Origin: Chitinophagales bacterium
GTDB taxonomy: Bacteria > Bacteroidota > Bacteroidia > Chitinophagales > JADIYW01
DNA length: 64,000 nt
Direction of reading: 5' to 3'
NCBI GenBank assembly: GCA_019694955.1
Contig: JAIBAX010000003.1
Span: 62,001 to 126,000 of the forward strand
Shown here: positions 25,939 through 33,981 of the stretch, one piece after another
How positions within the stretch are numbered: position 1 is the first letter of the stretch
How the letters are laid out: each line of letters opens with the position of its first letter
Made by a program: the position numbers and the translations under genes
Notes under the pieces: generated by a model
Told to the model about the DNA's origin: nothing
The model's input: only the letters and a program-made list of their open reading frames with translations
Database searches by the model: none

Positions 25939-26023
25939 AATCGAGTAGACGACCCTGCCGAAACTCGACAGGGTGCGCTTCTCACACCACCGTACGTACG
26001 GGTCATGTATACGGCGGTTCGCC
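25939..26023 (-). other. Group II intron 3'-end relic (domains V and VI), copy D
   Basis: Minus strand 26020-25981 reads GAACCGCCGTATACATGACC then CGTACGTACGGTGGTGTGAG, the best-preserved domain V in the island. It is followed by a domain VI stem (ACCCTG...CAGGGT) and GTCTACTCGATT with an unpaired A near the 3' end. No intron-encoded protein is present. Confidence 0.6.
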
Positions 26024-26065
26024 AATGGATTGGATACAACTCAAAATTAAGAAATATTATTAAAA

Positions 26066-26641
26066 CTAGTTAAATACCCGAGTCGATCTATGTGTTAGTA
26101 CTTTATAAATGACCATACTGAACAAACCACAAATAAAATGTAAGACAACATTTAGTTCAACGGCTTGAGGACTGTACATCCAAAAGGATATATTCATGAT
26201 GATGATGAGCAGAAAGATGCTAAAAAAGTAATACAACATTACCTTTTTTATTATATCGCCTCCTTCAATGGAATTCACCATATTATTGCGGATATTTGGC
26301 AATATGTGCGCATATTTTTTCTCTAACTTAACACCTTCTCTAAAAGCAGCATGCAATAATTCATGATATACCTTAATATCCAACATCCATAAAATAAGAA
26401 TCCCGGTACATGTGGCAACACATATTGCAATGACCAGCAACCATGCATTAAATGGGATAACACTTTCCTTGCTAATCACATAACCTATCGCTCCTAAAGA
26501 AACAAGTAGCCACTGGGACGTAAGCTTTCTGTATTCTAATTCAATCATATTAAAATGTCGCTCCTCCTGACTGATATGATCATATATCTTCATGATTTGC
26601 TCAAAACTTAATGGAGCATCTTCTTCGCTTACTTCCTTCAT
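26066..26641 (-). CDS. Uncharacterised membrane protein
   Basis: About 191 residues from the ATG at 26641 (MKEVSEEDAPLSFEQIM); an ATG at 26701 would give 211. A soluble N-terminal segment of about 45 residues is followed by four hydrophobic helices (LLVSLGAIGYVIS, AWLLVIAICVATCTGILILW, VMLYYFFSIFLLIIIMNISF, VVLHFICGLFSMVIYKVL). The loop between helices 2 and 3 is charged (KLEKKYAHILPN). No family was recognised. It stands alone beside the island. Confidence 0.7.
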   Translation of the reverse strand: MKEVSEEDAPLSFEQIMKIYDHISQEERHFNMIELEYRKLTSQWLLVSLGAIGYVISKESVIPFNAWLLVIAICVATCTGILILWMLDIKVYHELLHAAFREGVKLEKKYAHILPNIRNNMVNSIEGGDIIKKVMLYYFFSIFLLIIIMNISFWMYSPQAVELNVVLHFICGLFSMVIYKVLTHRSTRVFN

Positions 26642-26871
26642 ACACGAGTTTTTATTGTTGAGAAATACTTCAAATATATTTATTTTTATGCATATATTCA
26701 AAAAATCAGTACAGGTTCATCAGAACGCCAATATTAAAAAGTGCCATTAATAGCAATGCAATTTTTTTGTTCCAAAAAGTGTATTGATTTATACTTAATA
26801 GTCAGAAAAAAGCTATTTTCAACCCTTCAATTAATGGAATATCATTTAATAACTTATAAAATCATTATGTA

Positions 26872-28230
26872 GTGAAAAGAAGAAAGTTTATAAAGTCAGG
26901 ATTGCTCACTATTCCCGCATTTTATGCCCCATCACTTTTACTGAGTAGTTGTAAAGACGATACCAATATCGGCAATGGAAAATCAGTTATTATAGTCGGC
27001 GCTGGTATAGCTGGCTTAGCAGCAGCCGTCAAGTTAAAAAACAGTGGATTTACCGTTACTGTTTTAGAGGCACAAGCAAAATCCGGTGGTAGAATAAAAA
27101 CAACACGTGTGAGTGGCTTCCCGTTTGACGAAGGCGCCAGTTGGATACATGGTCCAAACGGTAATCCCATAAAATCCGTGGCAGATAAAGCAGGTGCTAC
27201 TTTCTCCTATACCGACTTCGACAATGCCAAATACTATGATACCAACGGCACCACTTATAATAATGCCGCTATCGACAACGCCTATAATGAATATGACAAT
27301 ATGATGGAAACCCTCTCCAATGAAGGTTCTGTCAACAAAAGTTTTGAAACCGTATTCAATGAGCAATACCCCGGCTACTTAAGCAATAGACTTTGGAAAC
27401 ATATCCTCTCCGCAGAAACAGAATTTGACATAGGCCCACTAAAAGACCTGTCCTCAATAGACTATTGGGACGACGAGGAACTTGGCGGAGCGGATAAATT
27501 CATCACCAATGGCTATGACACCCTTATCAAATATCTGGAGAGTGGTTTGGATATTCAGTTCAATAGAGTCGTTTCAGGTGTCAATTATTCCGGCGATAAA
27601 GTGGTTGTAACAACTGGCGCAGGAACCGCTGAAGCGGATTTTGTTATTATGGCAACACCTTTAGGTGTCTATAAAAACAACGCTTTCAGCTTTTCTCCGG
27701 CGTTACCTGCTACTTTTCAGCAAGCCATCAGCAAAATAAAAATGAATGTAGTAAACAAGTTCTTTCTAACCTGGAATACACCCTTTTGGGACAATAGCCT
27801 CGACTTCTTTTATTATACGCCAGAGGTGCGCGGGAAATTCAATATTTTCTTAAATGCCAAAAAAATTGCACCTACTACCAATGCACTGGTAACATATGCC
27901 TTGAGCGACTTTGCACTAGAAACAGAAAGTCTTACCGATGATGCCGTAATCACCCAGATAATGGGCAATTTAAAAAATATCTTCGGCAATAGCATTCCCA
28001 ATCCGGTCAGTATGTACAGGACAAAATGGGGAACCAACCCTTATGCTTATGGCGCCTACTCCATGCCAACGAACAACAGCAGAACAACGGAATTTGAAGT
28101 TTGGGAGAATGCCTTGGACAGCAAAGTCTTCTTCGCCGGAGAACATACCATAAGAGATTACCGTGCCAGCGTTCACGGTGCATACATGAGCGGAGAACGG
28201 GCGGCACAGGATATTATTAATCTATTGTAA
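26872..28230 (+). CDS. Exported FAD-dependent amine oxidase family protein
   Basis: 452 residues, GTG start. The N-terminus KRRKFIKSGLLTIPAFYAPSLLLSSC combines a twin-arginine-like motif with a lipobox Cys, so Tat export and lipid anchoring are likely. The FAD-binding motif VIIVGAGIAGLAAAVKL is at about residue 38, followed by GGRIKT and the FPFDEGASWIHG region typical of monoamine/polyamine oxidases. Near the C-terminus VFFAGEHT and the RASVHGAYMSGERAA motif complete the FAD site. The likely substrate is an amine, but it cannot be specified. No partner genes are seen. Confidence 0.92.
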   Translation: MKRRKFIKSGLLTIPAFYAPSLLLSSCKDDTNIGNGKSVIIVGAGIAGLAAAVKLKNSGFTVTVLEAQAKSGGRIKTTRVSGFPFDEGASWIHGPNGNPIKSVADKAGATFSYTDFDNAKYYDTNGTTYNNAAIDNAYNEYDNMMETLSNEGSVNKSFETVFNEQYPGYLSNRLWKHILSAETEFDIGPLKDLSSIDYWDDEELGGADKFITNGYDTLIKYLESGLDIQFNRVVSGVNYSGDKVVVTTGAGTAEADFVIMATPLGVYKNNAFSFSPALPATFQQAISKIKMNVVNKFFLTWNTPFWDNSLDFFYYTPEVRGKFNIFLNAKKIAPTTNALVTYALSDFALETESLTDDAVITQIMGNLKNIFGNSIPNPVSMYRTKWGTNPYAYGAYSMPTNNSRTTEFEVWENALDSKVFFAGEHTIRDYRASVHGAYMSGERAAQDIINLL

Positions 28231-28235
28231 ATCAT

Positions 28236-28364
28236 ATGTTTGTATCAGCATGCATTTGGCTGGTTATATACTTCTATTGGCTATATAAAAAGAAACCCCT
28301 GAAGCGAAAGAAGGTCTATAATTTCTATCTTTTGAAGTTTGAAATCGAGGTTAGGCGGTGGTAA
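28236..28364 (+). CDS. Possible 42-residue single-pass membrane peptide
   Basis: A small ATG frame starting 6 bp after the amine-oxidase stop: MFVSACIWLVIYFYWLYKKK followed by a basic tail to TAA at 28362-28364. One hydrophobic helix plus a positive cytoplasmic end is the form of small membrane proteins, but there is no homology or RBS evidence. Low confidence. Confidence 0.3.
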   Translation: MFVSACIWLVIYFYWLYKKKPLKRKKVYNFYLLKFEIEVRRW

Positions 28365-28416
28365 TGGGAATGGGTATTTATAGCAATTGTTAGTATATAT
28401 AAGTGAATTGCTTAAA

Positions 28417-28447
28417 ACTCTTGGAGGGTTTGAAACCCTTCAAGAGT
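28417..28447. repeat. 15-bp inverted repeat (terminator-like)
   Basis: ACTCTTGGAGGGTTT (28417-28431) faces AAACCCTTCAAGAGT (28433-28447) with a single-base centre and one G-T wobble. It lies between the amine oxidase and the convergent XRE gene and could terminate both, although T-runs are absent. Confidence 0.55.
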
Positions 28448-28500
28448 ATGTTAATACCAATTGTTAGTTGATATCAACTAAAGTTATTATCCTAACAGAA

Positions 28501-28707
28501 TCATTCCCGCCTATACTCCAATATATCGGCGGGTTGACAATCGAGCACTTGGCATATGACTTCTAAGGTGGAGAAGCGGATGGCTTTCGCTTTTCCTGTT
28601 TTTAGGATGGAGAGATTGGAGAGCGTCAAGCCTACTTTTTCTGACAACTCATTTAATGACATTTTCCGCTTTGCCATCATAACATCCAAGTTTATAATTA
28701 TTGCCAT
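28501..28707 (-). CDS. XRE-family HTH regulator (YozG-like)
   Basis: 68 residues, essentially one HTH_3 domain: INLDVMMAKRKMSLNELSEK, VGLTLSNLSILKTGKAKAI and RFSTLEVICQVLDCQPADIL. Proteins of this short type are typically paired with DUF2975 membrane proteins and repress their own operon. It lies 3 bp after the DUF2975 gene on the same strand, so the pair is coupled. Confidence 0.92.
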   Translation of the reverse strand: MAIIINLDVMMAKRKMSLNELSEKVGLTLSNLSILKTGKAKAIRFSTLEVICQVLDCQPADILEYRRE

Positions 28708-28710
28708 AAG

Positions 28711-29259
28711 TTAAATTGTTAAGTCGTTTTCTGCCTGAATTTCTATGCCACGCTCAAAGACTTTTACAATAACCAAAAGTACAATTCCCATAAATATCCA
28801 CACATCTGCACCACCAAAACCTACCTGTTGAACATCCGGCATGACCACTCCATGCGTTAACAACCGCTCTGTATGCTTAATGCCCAAAAAAGAAACCAAC
28901 CCTATCGCCATCGAAAGGTAGGAAGCCTTTGAAATAAATTGTTTCACCTCCGCACTGAACGGCTGTAGCATGTCCAGCTTTTTATCGTGCAAGACTTTCA
29001 CAATAAAATAAAAAAGAATGGCTTGTATAAGCGATACAATACTCATTAACATAGTTTCTGCCATGTAATAGCCCTTATCATAATTGTACAAACCCGATAA
29101 ATCTATCCCTTTCCAAAAATTTTGCGCACCAATTGGATTGATTACAATGGTATAAAGAGTATTGAATAATATCCCTCCCGCTTCAACACAAAGACCAATA
29201 AAAATAATCCATGCAAGCACATACAATACTTTTAAAATTTGTTTAGTCGTTAACTTCAT
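28711..29259 (-). CDS. DUF2975 membrane protein
   Basis: 182 residues with four hydrophobic segments: near residues 10-35 (VLYVLAWIIFIGLCVEAGGILF), about 70-90 (ETMLMSIVSLIQAILFYFIV), about 110-125 (LSMAIGLVSFLGI) and about 150-165 (VWIFMGIVLLVIVKVFERG, the most conserved part). DUF2975 proteins pair with a downstream YozG-type XRE repressor, exactly as here. Function is unknown; a membrane sensor for the regulator is an inference. Confidence 0.9.
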   Translation of the reverse strand: MKLTTKQILKVLYVLAWIIFIGLCVEAGGILFNTLYTIVINPIGAQNFWKGIDLSGLYNYDKGYYMAETMLMSIVSLIQAILFYFIVKVLHDKKLDMLQPFSAEVKQFISKASYLSMAIGLVSFLGIKHTERLLTHGVVMPDVQQVGFGGADVWIFMGIVLLVIVKVFERGIEIQAENDLTI

Positions 29260-29401
29260 TTTTAAAATAATTTATTCTCCGACAAATATAATAAAAATAT
29301 ATTGATAAACGATAAATTTTTATTATTAATTCTTTTTTTAGACTAATTAAGATAAAGAAATATTTAAGCCTGATTAGGAATTAGACAAAATCAAATCAAA
29401 C

Positions 29402-29476
29402 GCATGGTGAGGTTCTTTTTCTCTTATATGAGAAAGACTGAAGCCCCGAAATCTGGGCATGTTATCCTCCCCAAGC
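29402..29476 (+). ncRNA. Candidate structured RNA: three-way junction
   Basis: In the 330-bp space between two genes a 75-base segment folds with P1 GCATGGTGAGG (29402-29412) with CCTCCCCAAGC (29466-29476), 9 of 11 pairs. P2 is TTTCTC/GAGAAA (29418-29423/29430-29435) and P3 is GCCC/GGGC (29443-29446/29455-29458). I do not match it to a known riboswitch. The strand is not certain; plus would place it upstream of the lipoprotein gene at 29590. Prediction by eye only. Confidence 0.35.
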
Positions 29477-29589
29477 AATGACCTTTAATTACAGTGTTAT
29501 TTTAATAAAAGTTTTAAGACAGATTTAAGAACAATACATACTTATTTTTTACCTTTATTAAATCTGATTTTTTGAGCTAAGTTTGACAT

Positions 29590-30156
29590 ATGATATATTC
29601 ACTCAAAAACATATTTACTTCTTTTATACTTCTGTCAACTATTACATTTTGCGATTCATGTAAATCTAATAATACTAATGATTCTTTGGATGAAAAAGTT
29701 GAGTTAACCGCCTCCTTAGGTGGGAAGGGAAGTTTTATCTTAAGCCTACAAGATTCAATCTTCACAAATGAAGTTATTTACGTGTCGACTACACTTCATA
29801 ATTTAACAAACGATACCATCCAATTTATAAGTTGGAGTTGTTCATATGAATATTTATTTAAGACTAATTCTGATAGCTTCAATGTCCAGTCCCGTTTTGA
29901 CTGTTTTTGCAATTTTCCATTTGTTATGCAAATTCCACCCAAGTCTAAGATTGACCATTTCATAATGATTAATCAACTAATTGAAAACATTAATCTTTCT
30001 GACAAAAAATTGCGAATTGGTATGCGTTTCATAGAACCACAAAAAGAAAATAATTTAGAAGATATTATAAAAGCTATGAAGAATGCAAAAGATGATAAAA
30101 TTTTATGGAGCAATGAAATTAATTTAGGTCATCTTTATAGGCAAGTTTATAAATAA
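29590..30156 (+). CDS. Predicted lipoprotein of unknown function
   Basis: 188 residues. The signal NIFTSFILLSTITFCDSCKS has a lipobox-like site with Cys21 or Cys24. The mature protein is beta-rich with Cys at about 84, 104 and 106 (RFDCFCNF) that may form disulfides. The DSIFTNEVIYVSTTLHNLTN stretch looks like an immunoglobulin-like strand pair. No domain is recognised. It is AT-rich and stands alone downstream of the candidate RNA. Confidence 0.65.
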   Translation: MIYSLKNIFTSFILLSTITFCDSCKSNNTNDSLDEKVELTASLGGKGSFILSLQDSIFTNEVIYVSTTLHNLTNDTIQFISWSCSYEYLFKTNSDSFNVQSRFDCFCNFPFVMQIPPKSKIDHFIMINQLIENINLSDKKLRIGMRFIEPQKENNLEDIIKAMKNAKDDKILWSNEINLGHLYRQVYK

Positions 30157-30360
30157 GTAATGATCAAAAATGATTTATAAAGTATTACGAAATTTATAGA
30201 CTTCCATAAAAAAATAAATTAATGTGGTGTTTTCGAATTACTTATGTGATACTGCTGATTTTTTGGTAAAAGCTAAAACACTACCCTTAAAATCCACAAA
30301 AAACACATTACATATTTGCGGTATCAATAAAATATATTACCTTCAATAAAAATATTTCAG

Positions 30361-31629
30361 ATGAAAAAATGTCTATTTATTGGTATCGTATTTTTATGTT
30401 GTGGTCTTATATTATTCAGTTGTAAACAGAATAAAGTTACCTCTGCAGCAGATCTTGCCGTAGATGAAAAATTACAGAAAGAACTTCAGGAAAAATTTAT
30501 CTTGGTAGAAGACGGTGGCACGATAGAACTGCCTTCCGGCACCTATCGCTTCAGCAAGGCACTTTCTCTGGAAGGAAAAAATAATGTCACCATCAAAGGT
30601 GCCGGTGCTGATAAAACCATCCTTTCTTTTCTAGGACAAACAGAAGGCGCAGAAGGCATTAACATCACCAATTGCAAGGGCATTACCGTCGAAGGATTTT
30701 GTATACAGGATGCTAAAGGAGATAACCTCAAGCTCAAAAATTGTAAAGATGTCATCATCCGAAAAATGAATTCTACGTGGACCACCGGCGCAGATACCGC
30801 CAACGGCAACTATGGCTACTATCCCGTTGAGTGCCAAAACGTACTACTAGAATACTGCGAAGTGTCCTATTGCGCAGATGCAGGCGTATATGTCGGTCAG
30901 TCCACCAATGTCATTGTAAGAAACTGCTATGCACACCATAATGTTGCAGGTATTGAAATAGAAAACTGCATCCATTCTGATATTTATGATAATAAAGCAG
31001 AGAACAATGCTGGCGGAATCCTCGTTTTCGACTTACCTAAACTCTTTCAAGCCAATGGCAGAAACGCACGGGTATGGAACAACGAAAGCATTAATAATAA
31101 TTTCAAAAACTTTGGCAAACCCGGTTCAATCGTTGCCAGTATCCCTTCCGGCAGTGGCATGATCATCATGGCAACTGATAGCGTCGATGTTTTTAATAAT
31201 AAAATTACCGATAACAAAACTGTCGGACTTGCTATTGTCAGCTACCTGATTACGGGAAAACCTATCAACGATACTAGTTATGGACCTTATTGCCACTCCA
31301 TTTATGCACATGATAATGTTTTCAGCAGAAAGGTAGCACTCATCCCGGATACAAAATCTGATCTAGGCAAACTATTATTGGCAGCCTTAAAATCTCCTGC
31401 CGATATTGTCTATGATGGTGCTTCGGAAAAGGAACTTAGAGATGCTAATGGGCTGCTTCCGGAAGGAAAGAAAATTTGCCTGCAAAATAATGGAGACATA
31501 AAATTCTTAAACTTGAATGCTTGGAAGGCCGAAAAACCGCAAGATATGCTCAAAACATTTGATAAAGACATCAGCAAATTCTCTTGCACCATTTCCAATA
31601 TAAATGGCAATAACACGCCTGTAAAATAA
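30361..31629 (+). CDS. Lipoprotein with right-handed parallel beta-helix (SO2929-like partner)
   Basis: 422 residues with lipobox (VFLCCGLILFSCKQN, Cys21). Residues about 65-340 are successive short strands typical of a parallel beta-helix: NNVTIKGAGADKTILSFLG, GITVEGFCIQDAKGDNLKLKN, NVIVRNCYAHHNVAGIEIEN, HSDIYDNKAENNAGGILVFD. It lies 3 bp before a SO2930-type diheme cytochrome gene. This pairing is known from the SO2929/SO2930 family, so the two probably act together. The enzymatic role is unknown. Confidence 0.87.
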   Translation: MKKCLFIGIVFLCCGLILFSCKQNKVTSAADLAVDEKLQKELQEKFILVEDGGTIELPSGTYRFSKALSLEGKNNVTIKGAGADKTILSFLGQTEGAEGINITNCKGITVEGFCIQDAKGDNLKLKNCKDVIIRKMNSTWTTGADTANGNYGYYPVECQNVLLEYCEVSYCADAGVYVGQSTNVIVRNCYAHHNVAGIEIENCIHSDIYDNKAENNAGGILVFDLPKLFQANGRNARVWNNESINNNFKNFGKPGSIVASIPSGSGMIIMATDSVDVFNNKITDNKTVGLAIVSYLITGKPINDTSYGPYCHSIYAHDNVFSRKVALIPDTKSDLGKLLLAALKSPADIVYDGASEKELRDANGLLPEGKKICLQNNGDIKFLNLNAWKAEKPQDMLKTFDKDISKFSCTISNINGNNTPVK

Positions 31630-31632
31630 GCT

Positions 31633-32700
31633 ATGAAGCGAAGCATCTTGTTAGCAGTTTTTGGGTTTCTCGCCATTATCACCTTTCACCAATGTAAGGT
31701 AAAGAACAATAGCGTTACTGTAGATGTTACAAAAGCATATTTCGAGCAATTGTCGATGTACCATTTCTTCAAGGGAAACATCAGCGACTTACTTCCAAAT
31801 GACGGCGTTTTACCCTACGACCTAATAACGCCCTTGTTTACAGATTATGCCGAAAAATCGAGATTTGTGTGGATGCCCAAAGGCAGTTCCGCTAAATTTA
31901 ACAAAGACGAAGTCTTTGATTTTCCTGTTGGCACCGTATTGATTAAAAACTTCTATTACCCTTTCGATTTCAGAGATCCTTCCAAAGGAAAACGAATCCT
32001 TGAAACAAGGCTGCTGATAAGAAAAGAAAAGGGTTGGGATGCGCTGGATTATGTATGGAATGACGAACAAACAGATGCCCAACTAGAAGTGGTGGGTGGC
32101 AATAAAATGGTAAAATGGATCGACAAGAATGGTCAACCGCAGCAAACCAATTATTCTATCCCCAATAAAAACCAGTGCAAAAACTGCCATAATTTCAACG
32201 ATGTCTTTACACCCATCGGTCCGAAAGCAAGGTATCTGAACCACGATTTCCTATATAGCGATGGCGCCATCAACCAACTGGAAAAATGGACAACATCAGG
32301 ATATTTAACAGGATATAAGAAAGAAGAAAATACCCAAAATAAAATTGCCAAATGGGACGACCCGAACAGTGGCACCGTTGAGGAAAGAGCAAAGGCATAC
32401 TTAGAGGTAAATTGCGCCCATTGCCACCGTAAGGAAGGAAGTGCTAATACCAGTGGGTTATATCTACTCATATCTGATAAAAACCCGGAGAGTTGGGGAA
32501 TCATGAAAAGCCCCGTAGCAGCAGGTCAAGGAAGTGGCAATTATCTTTATGATGTTTTTCCGGGAAAACCAGATGAATCGATATTACCTTTTAGAATGGC
32601 CAGCTTAGACCCTGCCATCATGATGCCAGAAATGGGGCGAACAATGGTACACCAAGAAGCAATCGTTCTTATAAAACAATGGATTGAAGAGATGAAGTAG
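31633..32700 (+). CDS. SO2930-family diheme c-type cytochrome lipoprotein
   Basis: 355 residues; the signal ends at a lipobox Cys21 (ITFHQCKV). Two CxxCH heme sites are present, CKNCH at 182-186 and CAHCH at 261-265. The remainder has the family pattern: PLFTDYAEKSRFVWMPKG, YNFPVGTVLIKNFYYPFD-like region, PNKNQCKNCHN, and near the end the possible heme ligand in DPAIMMPEMGR. It should carry electrons in the periplasm or at the outer membrane. It follows the beta-helix gene by 3 bp, so the two are co-transcribed. Confidence 0.93.
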   Translation: MKRSILLAVFGFLAIITFHQCKVKNNSVTVDVTKAYFEQLSMYHFFKGNISDLLPNDGVLPYDLITPLFTDYAEKSRFVWMPKGSSAKFNKDEVFDFPVGTVLIKNFYYPFDFRDPSKGKRILETRLLIRKEKGWDALDYVWNDEQTDAQLEVVGGNKMVKWIDKNGQPQQTNYSIPNKNQCKNCHNFNDVFTPIGPKARYLNHDFLYSDGAINQLEKWTTSGYLTGYKKEENTQNKIAKWDDPNSGTVEERAKAYLEVNCAHCHRKEGSANTSGLYLLISDKNPESWGIMKSPVAAGQGSGNYLYDVFPGKPDESILPFRMASLDPAIMMPEMGRTMVHQEAIVLIKQWIEEMK

Positions 32701-32720
32701 TGAAACTTCTTTAAAACTCC

Positions 32721-32728
32721 TATCTTTG
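32721..32728 (+). promoter_or_regulatory. Possible -7 promoter element 4 bases before kdsA
   Basis: TATCTTTG fits the TAnnTTTG consensus and ends 4 bases before the ATG at 32733, which would place transcription start at or next to the start codon. No good -33 TTG is seen, so the site is tentative. Confidence 0.35.
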
Positions 32729-32732
32729 ACAG

Positions 32733-33548
32733 ATGTTTTTGGAAGCCATACCGAAGTTAAAGAAATATACCACCGGGAATTTTTTTCTGATAGCAGGCTC
32801 TTGTGTGCTGGAATCTGAAGATATCAGCCTTGAAATCATTGAAACATTAACTCCTATTTGTGCCGCATTAGAGATTCCCTTCATCTTCAAAGCTTCCTAC
32901 AAGAAAGCGAACAGAACCTCTATACAATCGTTTACGGGCATCGGAGATAAAGCAGCACTCTCCTTGCTAAAAAAAATAGGTACAGAGCAACAAATCCCCG
33001 TACTTACTGACATACATGAAAGTGATGAAGCGGCGATGGTGGCTAAATATGTAGACATTATTCAAATTCCGGCTTTTCTGTGCCGCCAGACAGATTTATT
33101 GGTTGCCGCAGGCAAAACCAATAAACCTGTAAACATCAAAAAAGGTCAGTTTATGTCGGCTGCTTCTATGAAATTTAGCGTAGAGAAAATTCGTAGTACC
33201 GGGAATATGAACGTTTTACTGACAGAAAGGGGAAGTATGCACGGCATGGAAGACTTAATCGTAGATTACCGCGGCATTCCGGTAATGAAGTCCTTTGGCG
33301 TCCCCGTTGTCATGGATGTCACACACGCCTTACAGAAACCGAACCAAACATCCGGCGTAACAGGCGGTACACCTGAATTTGCAGAAATCATTGCAAAAGC
33401 CGCCATCGCAACAGGTGTAGATGGCCTTTTCATAGAAACACATCCCAAACCTGCAAGGGCGCTCTCTGATGGTAGCACCTCTATCCCTCTAAAAAAAATG
33501 AAAACAATGTTAGAAAAACTAGTGAGAATCAGGCAAGCACTTGGGTAA
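32733..33548 (+). CDS. kdsA: 3-deoxy-D-manno-octulosonate 8-phosphate synthase
   Basis: 271 residues. It condenses PEP with arabinose 5-phosphate to give Kdo-8-phosphate for lipopolysaccharide. Visible features: FFLIAGSCVLESEDISLEI near the N-terminus, FKASYKKANRTSI (active-site Lys region), VDIIQIPAFLCRQTDLL, NIKKGQFMSA, TERGSMHGMEDLIVDYRGIP, and VVMDVTHALQKPNQ near residue 190. Metal residues of the metal-dependent type (the Cys in PAFLCRQ, His, Glu, Asp) appear present by position. No other Kdo genes are in the window. Confidence 0.95.
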   Translation: MFLEAIPKLKKYTTGNFFLIAGSCVLESEDISLEIIETLTPICAALEIPFIFKASYKKANRTSIQSFTGIGDKAALSLLKKIGTEQQIPVLTDIHESDEAAMVAKYVDIIQIPAFLCRQTDLLVAAGKTNKPVNIKKGQFMSAASMKFSVEKIRSTGNMNVLLTERGSMHGMEDLIVDYRGIPVMKSFGVPVVMDVTHALQKPNQTSGVTGGTPEFAEIIAKAAIATGVDGLFIETHPKPARALSDGSTSIPLKKMKTMLEKLVRIRQALG

Positions 33549-33981
33549 GTATTGAGTTTTGGGTATTGAGTATTTAGTACAACCTTATAGATACGGTTAA
33601 TCACACAAGTAATTATAAAAAATTCCATTCTTTTTCCGTGTTCTCGTGTCTGGACGAGAACGTGAATAGGCTATTTTATTAATCATTGTGTTATTATTAT
33701 TTCTTTGCGCCCTTTGCGAGTGCTCTGCGTCTTAGCGGTTAATTTTTCTTGTGTACATTCCAGCTATCAGTGTGCAATTCATACAAATCGCCTTAAAATA
33801 AATATCCTAAATTATAGTTAAAGTATCGCAACCTGCCAATCTTTACACGATTTTTGCGTTGGTTTATACACAGGTGTTTAAAAGTAACACTTGCAATAGA
33901 TTGTTTAATTTATTCTTTTTGAATGATTTATTAAATTGAGTTAAACTTATTCTAAAAGAATATTAACTAAAAACCAGGTTT
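33549..33981. other. 433-bp intergenic region with dispersed repeats
   Basis: No gene. It contains a family-1 repeat at 33640-33690 (hairpin GTTCTCGT at 33640-33647, loop GTCTGG, ACGAGAAC at 33654-33661; tail TATTTTATTAATCATTGTG). It also has a family-2 like tract CTTTGCGCCCTTTGCGAG followed by CTTAGCGG at about 33708-33740. The remainder is AT-rich sequence upstream of the serine hydrolase. Confidence 0.6.

Noticed and set aside
23250-26023. Intact group II introns
   Set aside because: No maturase ORF or 5' GTGYG start is present; only 3'-end domains are visible.
29402-29476. Known riboswitch (TPP, cobalamin, SAM, preQ1, fluoride)
   Set aside because: None of the consensus boxes I know is present; kept only as an unnamed candidate.
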